A stretch of 64,000 nt of DNA from contig OY754467.1 of NCBI GenBank assembly GCA_963575645.1, positions 37,755,108-37,819,107 on the forward strand, written 5' to 3'. Positions 58,107 through 64,000 of this stretch are shown in pieces. Made by a program: the position numbers and the translations under genes. A model generated the notes under the pieces. That model was given only the letters and a program-made list of their open reading frames with translations, did not search any database and was not told the DNA's origin. Within the stretch, counting starts at the first letter, position 1, and every line of letters starts with the position of its first letter. This DNA is from Xanthostigma xanthostigma. Its lineage: Eukaryota > Arthropoda > Insecta > Raphidioptera > Raphidiidae.

Positions 58107-58625
58107 GGTAATTGCTCGTATTCCTCTCGGGAGAATAAACTATGACTAATAATAATAATAATTTATTAGTTGAAAAAACCACCATGTGGAAAAAAACTTC
58201 GTCAATTACAATTTAGTACAATTTAGCTTATTTTAACTTCTGCAGTCAAAAATTCGTCAACAGATAAAAGACCTCATAATTTGGAGTGATTTAACCTCTA
58301 TCACTTCGGTTTTCTTTTTACAAAAATCCCAATTTTGGGAGTTAAAAATTAAAAAAAAATATTCTCACTTTTTAGTCTGAATTTTTCCATGATCTTATAG
58401 CTTATTAATTGGCCAACCTTCCTAAATCTAAAAACCACGAAATTTACTGTTAAATTTTATGTTGTGTGTTAAAACTTACAATAAATAAAAAAAAAATAAA
58501 AACTCTTCACAGAAGTGTCATTATCATAAAAAGTGACGCATTTCCGACCCCCAAGTGGATAAGGTTAAATCATTTCAAATTAGTTATATAGTTTCTTCTA
58601 CCAAGAGGAATACGAGCAATTACAA
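58107..58625. mobile_element. Foldback MITE, relative of 13.45 kb
   Basis: GGTAATTGCTCGTATTCCTC at left and its inverse at right; the inner arms GGAGTGATTTAACC, TATCACTTCGG match the first copy. A (TAA)n-tailed insertion sits in the left arm. Confidence 0.7.
58149..58277 (-). mobile_element. LINE 3'-tail insertion
   Basis: (AAT)n at the plus-strand left side then about 110 bp absent from the sister MITE at 13.5 kb. A simple-repeat tail at the minus-strand 3' end parallels the LINE at 25.8 kb, though the body differs. Confidence 0.55.
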
Positions 58626-59487
58626 TCTAGACACATTTCAATGCAGAAAGCTTCTCTTTGAAAAGTTTTTTTTTTAAATATTTTTTTATTTTTTTTTTAA
58701 TATATGGTTTATTGGCCTCTACATCCTCTGACATAATCAGCCATGACAATACGGTCGGAACATTTCCAGTGTAAGAACAGAAGAAAATAATATTAAAAAA
58801 AAAATGTTTAAATAAGATAAAAAATAATATTAAATAATTATCATATCGGTATCCATAAGTAAGTGATTTGCTTTTATATGAGTATATTGCCTATATCTAT
58901 AATTAGTACGATTTTTCCCCTTAATTATTAATCTTATCTATACTATTTCAGCACAAGGACACATAAGAAGGATGGACAACAGGACATATGATGAGGACAA
59001 TGGACAGCACCGGCCGATAGAGCAGGATTTGCACAACACATGAATGGCCCTTTTTTATTTTATAAATTATTCTGCAATAAATGTTTTAATTTGCCACTCG
59101 CGGTTTCTTTTTTGAAGTCGTATCTTCGAAAATCAATTTTATTTGGAACATTTTGTTGAGCCCTGGGCACAATCAGTTGCACTCGGCTACAGGAGTCGGT
59201 GCGCCATCAGCGTACAATGGAAAGCGGAACGTTGCTCGGTTGAAATGGTGTGCCGCAAGCTACGAAGACTAACTCGGCCACTGTACAATAGAAGTCGCAG
59301 ATTTGTTTCTGTTTATTTTCCGGACATTTCAAGTTTTTAATTAAAAATTGTAATAAGTGTTTCAGTAAATACGTATATAAAAACTCGATTAATTTCGTTT
59401 CAAAACTGTTAAAATATCACTTTAAATTATTCGTTAACTTCTACGGTTCTTGACTTAAAAATACGTTTTCAAAAGGATTATTATATA
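58626..59487. other. Intergenic, nothing recognised
   Basis: The 65-codon frame at 59143-59340 has no recognisable domain. Confidence 0.4.
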
Positions 59488-59960
59488 CTAGCCGTTATCA
59501 GCGGCTTCGCACGCGATTGAGACGAAACACGAATGCATTCCCATTATTTGGCATAGTTACTCCTTTCTCGTGGTAGTATCTCCTAATAAATTTCAAAATT
59601 GATTGATCAACGTCCCGACAAACCTATGACACCCATGGTGATTTTTAGACTATTTACCTCTTTTCACCCTCTGAAGGGGTTGGTTTTGAAAAAGAACGAA
59701 ACGCGTGTTTTTTATTTGTTGACAGGAGTAATCCTGCGTATTTTAGAATTGATACATCCATCTTGTATGATTTCTCCATGCAAATTTTGAACCCGCGTTA
59801 CACCCTTTTAGGGGTTGAATTTCAAAAATCCGTTCTTAGCGGATGCCTACGTCGTAATAACTATCTGTGTGCCTTTCAGCCCAATCCGTCTAGTGGTTTG
59901 AGCTGTGCGTTGATAGATCAGTCAGTCAATCAGTAAGTCAGTGTAGATACCTATATTTAG
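59488..59960 (-). repeat. Dispersed repeat ending 'GCGGCTTCGC'
   Basis: TACTAGCCGTTATCAGCGGC...TTCGCACGCG at one end and AGTCAGTCAATCAGTAAGTC then TATATTTAGATTAGA at the other, a combination common in insect dispersed repeats. Class not determined; orientation is tentative. Confidence 0.5.
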
Positions 59961-60012
59961 ATTAGACATAAATGAAAATAAAGAATAGTTACTTCTTACC
60001 GCAACAGTTCAA

Positions 60013-60084
60013 TAAAAATAAGAAATAGTTATTTTTTACCACAACAGCTGTTGTGGTAAGAGGTAACAATTCTTTATTTTTATT
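60013..60084. repeat. Hairpin, 34-bp arms
   Basis: AAAAATAAGAAATAGTTATT...CCACAACAG meets CTGTTGTGG... with no loop; a few mismatches. Confidence 0.75.
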
Positions 60085-60120
60085 TGTGTTTCAACCACAG
60101 TGCTCTTAATATTTTTATTT

Positions 60121-60910
60121 GACATCTTTATTTCTATACCTAATTATTATAATGATTCAAATCTTTGATTAACGTCTGATTAGAACTCCTCAATAAATAA
60201 AATTATCGACCAATTTTTCAGACAATATATTAACAAAAAAATATATAATTAATACATTAACGTTTCAATCCGGATTTGGACCTTCTTCAGAACTGATCTA
60301 ATGCCCAAAATTAGCTTCCTAAAGGCCCCCATACACCTCGTTCTTTTTTGGCAGTTTTAACCGCTCGGGTAAAACTGTACGGGTAAACACGAACAACGAC
60401 CATATGCACACACTAGGCGTTGTTTCGTTCAGTTTTTCTGAAGTCGTGGCATCATCTGATCTGCTTTGATGGATCCTACAACGTTACAGAGTCGAACAAA
60501 ACCCGTCCTTTTTAACTGCGTCGTCACACACACGGGCCGACTTGAACGACACGTTTAAAACGGACGGTTTAAATCAAGCAGCAGCAGATATTTTTGAACG
60601 CCGGTAAGAAGGACGGTTTTTGGCCACACACCGACCGTTTTACCCGTACAGTTTTACCCGTGCGGTTAAAACTGCCAAAAAAGAACGAGGTGTATGGGGA
60701 CCTTTAAAAATATAAAAAATAATTTTATTTATTGAATTATTATATAATGATTTGGCAATTGCACGGCACCATAATTATGAAAGAATAATCTACTATTTCG
60801 ATTACTAAGTAAATCTAAACAGTGCACTTAAGACTAAAGTATTTTAATTAGTAGAATATGGTACCGTGCAATTGCAAAGTCATTATCATTATTATAGAAA
60901 TAAAGATGTC
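60121..60910. repeat. Composite inverted zone
   Basis: GACATCTTTATTTCTATA (60121) returns inverted as TATAGAAATAAAGATGTC (about 60893). A second pair (AATGATTTGGCAATTGCACG and inverse) lies at about 60748-60890. On the minus strand 60248-60290 reads CTGAAGA, a hairpin-like stretch, then GAAACGTT, like the M elements. A Tourist-like MITE is inserted. Confidence 0.55.
60323..60703. mobile_element. Tourist-like MITE with 40-bp ends
   Basis: AGGCCCCCATACACCTCGTT and its inverse ending GTGTATGGGGACCT; flanks TAA and TTA. The interior is GC-rich with GGTAAAACTGTACGGGTAAA words in both orientations. The AGGCC start resembles family A but the rest differs. Confidence 0.75.
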
Positions 60911-60935
60911 TAATATTGATACGATCACTATAAAT

Positions 60936-61100
60936 TCAAATCTTTGATTAACGTCTGAATAGAACTCTTCAAATAAATAAAATTATCGACCAATTTTTTT
61001 CAGACTATAATTATATTGACAAAAATAATAAAATTATGAATCAATATTTCACTAGATGACATTTCGAATCGAATTTGGATCTTCTTCAGAAATAATCTAA
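60936..61100 (-). repeat. Repeat fragment shared with 19.84 and 60.14 kb
   Basis: AAATCTTTGATTAACGTCTG...AATTATCGACCAATTTTT, then on the minus strand CTGAAGAAGATCC...CGAAATGTC. It is a degenerate version of the motif at 60.25 kb. Confidence 0.55.
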
Positions 61101-62010
61101 AAAATATAAAAATTAATTAGTATATCTACTTATTTTCTAATAGAATGGAGTTTGAATTATCGAAATATGAATGAAAAATTAATAACAATTTATATATATA
61201 AATATATAGCCTGAAAAAAATTTATTTTATTTATTTGAAGATCACTATAAATGTTGATAGGCAATTGATTAGGTAACAATTTATAACAAAGTTGTTGGAC
61301 AGGTACTTCCATAGACACTAACTAAAATAGCTGACTTGGTTTTACATTAGATCTCACATCTTTTTGTGGCGGAAGAACTGCGTTGCGAGACTTGGCATTT
61401 CTTTACGTTTTATGTTTTTGATGGAATATAGATTATCACGGACTCTGTAGAGAAACTACTTGTTTTAACATCTTTTCATATTTCGTGAAAGAGATAAAAA
61501 TTCTGTGTTGAATTTGTATGGAACCTTTCTGTAATATGTCATGGAAACAATACGAAAATGAAACGGAAGGAAAACTGTGGTTCGTATCAACCTGAAGGAT
61601 ATTTTGTGGAAATCTGCATATACACATAATATATTTTGTACGTATGTAGGAATTCTATCGTTTATATGACTAAAAAGCGCTTTTAAAGCTTTCTCTCTGA
61701 TTTATGTGCATTTTTATCAATATTAGAGGATTCTATTCCCTCCTAAAAATGTACTGTTTAAAATATTGAAACAGACATTTCTTTTATTTTATTATCTAAT
61801 TTATTATGTCATGTTTCATGTGGAGTTTGAAAGATTATTGGCAACGTGTCAGATTTCTTTCTAGATGATTTAAAAGTTTCGTCTAGAAAGTGATAAAAAA
61901 ACATGTGTCGCGGCACACACGGCTGAAATAAAAATTCTTTCGGTATAATAAATTGATTATTCTGAAATGCGGAAATTGTTATATATTTTTTTAAATTTCA
62001 AATATAATAT
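61101..62010. other. Intergenic, nothing recognised
   Basis: AT-rich; no gene supported. Confidence 0.4.
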
Positions 62011-63951
62011 TGTTGCGTGCCCTTGATGGGACGACTATGGAATTCGGTAGAAACTACTAGAAACAACAACAATGGAAACAGGTAAAAACATCCGAAAGCT
62101 ATAAAAAGTGAACAGAGTGAGCAAGGCAGTCAGTCAGTGTTCGAGCTGTTCGTGATACAGTGCTCTGGCATTACGACATAAATTATACTGTGGAAATAAA
62201 TTATAACTTTAGTGAGTGGTTTTACATAAATGATTTATAGTTAATAGACAAGTGTGCTGATAACTCTGTGTTGTGTTCCTGTGTTGTAAATACATAATTT
62301 AGTGACTCTTTATTCTCTGTTACTTATAGTATAAGAGCCAGTGATCGGCTACCAGTATGTATTTGACCAGACCTGATTTTTTACACAGTGAGTCTCCTAT
62401 ACCTACCATACATGGAGTGTGGACTCACTAAGTCCGGAGTGGCCGCCGCGGCCCGTACTCAGGTGCGACAGGTACAAAATTTGACTAATTTTCAAAGTAT
62501 TTGACCACGTCTGCCATTTGGAAATTTAATAATATATTATTATTGCTATTGAAAAATAACAATGGCAGACCATTATCGCGCGACAATCATCGTAGCAGAC
62601 AGTTTTTTAAGTACTAAAAAATATGAAATTTTGAAAGGTATATTTTTCATCACGGATTATTATTCTATTTATTATTTCAAGCAAGTTTCGTAAATAAAAT
62701 TTTTTTCTAAACTTTATAGTTCCGGAATTATTTAGAAAATTAAAAAAAAATCAGCTGCTCTTTTGTCTTGTAGATCTGTCAGAAATAAACTAGTTAAGCA
62801 TGCTTTGATTAATGTTTACATGACGTGGAACATATTATGTAGGTGACCAAGACGACGAATAGCAAATATCATATTGAATACTAGCCATTACCCGCGTCAC
62901 CTCACGCGATATCAGAAATGTTATTTTCTTTATTTTACTACATCAAATGTCAAAATTTTTGAAGTTGGAAAGGTCCCGTCGCCCAATTGGTTGGAATTTT
63001 TTATTTGTTCCAAAACAAAAATAAAAAATGTCAACAGAATATAAAAAATTATTTATGCCTATACCTATATAAACAATATTTTTATTCTCACTTGACACTT
63101 TTTAATTTTGTTTTGGAACAAATAAAAAATTCCAACCAATTGGGCGACGGGACCTTTCCAACTTCAAAAATTTTGACATTTGATGTAGTAAAATAAAGAA
63201 AATAACATTTCTGATATCGCGTGAGGTGACGCGGGTAATGGCTAGTATTCAATATGATATTTGCTATTCGTCGTCTTGGTCACCTACATAATATGTTCCA
63301 CGTCATGTAAACATTAATCAAAGCATGCTTAACTAGTTTATTTCTGACAGATCTACAAGACAAAAGAGCAGCTGATTTTTTTTTAATTTTCTAAATAATT
63401 CCGGAACTATAAAGTTTAGAAAAAAATTTTATTTACGAAACTTGCTTGAAATAATAAATAGAATAATAATCCGTGATGAAAAATATACCTTTCAAAATTT
63501 CATATTTTTTAGTACTTAAAAAACTGTCTGCTACGATGATTGTCGCGCGATAATGGTCTGCCATTGTTATTTTTCAATAGCAATAATAATATATTATTAA
63601 ATTTCCAAATGGCAGACGTGGTCAAATACTTTGAAAATTAGTCAAATTTTGTACCTGTCGCACCTGAGTACGGGCCGCGGCGGCCACTCCGGACTTAGTG
63701 AGTCCACACTCCATGTATGGTAGGTATAGGAGACTCACTGTGTAAAAAATCAGGTCTGGTCAAATACATACTGGTAGCCGATCACTGGCTCTTATACTAT
63801 TAGTCTTTATTTTATAATTTAGAACTATTAGTTTTGTTTCTGTTAACGTTATTATTTCTGTTGTTAAAGAAGTACGCTTTCGTTTGTGTGTTTAACCGTT
63901 TTGTTAAACATTTATTATTGCAAATAAATAATTTTCGCCAGTTTTGTTACA
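62011..63951 (+). mobile_element. Probable solo Gypsy-type LTR, interrupted
   Basis: It starts TGTTGCGTGCCC and ends TTTTGTTACA; ATAT flanks both ends (62007-62010, 63952-63955). A TATA box (CTATAAAAAG, about 62099) is followed about 30 bp on by CAGTCAGTCAGTG, a likely initiator, and AATAAA-type words lie near the end. Removing the inserted palindrome leaves about 465 bp. No internal retroviral-type genes are attached. The family is inferred from layout only. Confidence 0.55.
62327..63799. mobile_element. Near-perfect 1.47-kb palindrome
   Basis: Two 708-bp arms (62327-63034 and 63092-63799) with a 57-nt loop. Direct reading shows them identical except for a few changes next to the loop. The ends are TAGTATAAGAGCC / GGCTCTTATACTA, with TTA on both sides (62324-62326, 63800-63802), the TWA target of PIF/Harbinger. 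The inner half of each arm is part of dispersed element F (about 62637-63000). No protein is encoded. Confidence 0.8.
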
Positions 63952-64000
63952 ATATTAATCACTACATATTATATAACAAAGTGCCCCCGCCGCGTCTGTC

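Noticed and set aside
59143-59340. 65-codon basic frame
   Set aside because: No domain, no splice context, no repeat evidence.

Overview
The window is AT-rich eukaryotic DNA that reads as a gene-poor stretch of an insect (arthropod) genome. Three things point there. There is a Ty1/copia retrotransposon with the Drosophila-copia style of primer site. There are many short Helitron relatives (A^TC...CTAG^T ends). There are very many MITEs (TA, TWA, TTAA and 8-bp target duplications). The order of insect cannot be fixed from the sequence. No host gene, rRNA, CRISPR array or bacterial-style operon could be supported. Nearly every recognisable object is a mobile element or its debris.

Layout. 5-4381 is a complete, apparently intact copia element: two 233-bp LTRs that differ at one base, one long gag-pol frame, a PBS and a PPT. 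4.4-7.9 kb is AT-rich with a Helitron piece and a hairpin repeat. 8-14.2 kb is a cluster of MITEs: a Harbinger-like copy, a Helitron split by a hAT-like MITE, two TA-flanked elements, and two tRNA-like sequences. 16.8-18.1 kb holds two small foldback insertions with 12-14-bp target duplications. 20.4-25.8 kb holds a Tourist-like MITE, a 746-bp foldback with palindromic CACAACGCGTTGTG motifs, a Helitron, a dispersed 'F' element and an 874-bp TA-flanked foldback. 25.8-30.9 kb has two 5'-truncated LINE fragments (one inserted into a Helitron), a pogo-like MITE, another Helitron, two Harbinger-like MITEs and a TTAA-flanked inverted repeat. 32.4-38.7 kb has a foldback, a 26-bp minisatellite, two Helitrons and a nested palindrome. 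39.5-48.9 kb is large foldbacks separated by plain AT-rich DNA. 49.7-53.0 kb carries three more Harbinger-like copies. 54.2-58.6 kb has a TTAA-flanked element, a nest of inverted repeats and a MITE built on a repeated subterminal motif. 59.5-61.1 kb is a composite repeat zone. 62.0-63.95 kb is a probable solo Gypsy-type LTR split by a near-perfect 1.47-kb palindrome.

How it works together. Elements are nested in each other: hAT MITE in Helitron, LINE in Helitron, foldback in Helitron, foldback in MITE, LINE tail in MITE, palindrome in LTR. This gives a relative insertion order. Except for copia, everything seen is non-autonomous or dead and would depend on proteins encoded elsewhere. The most unusual item is a set of small foldback insertions that share a possible folded RNA core (short stem, TGA-type box, hairpin, GAAACG, closing stem). 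The core resembles the minimal hammerhead ribozymes known from Penelope-like retroelements. That reading is an inference and needs folding and cleavage tests.
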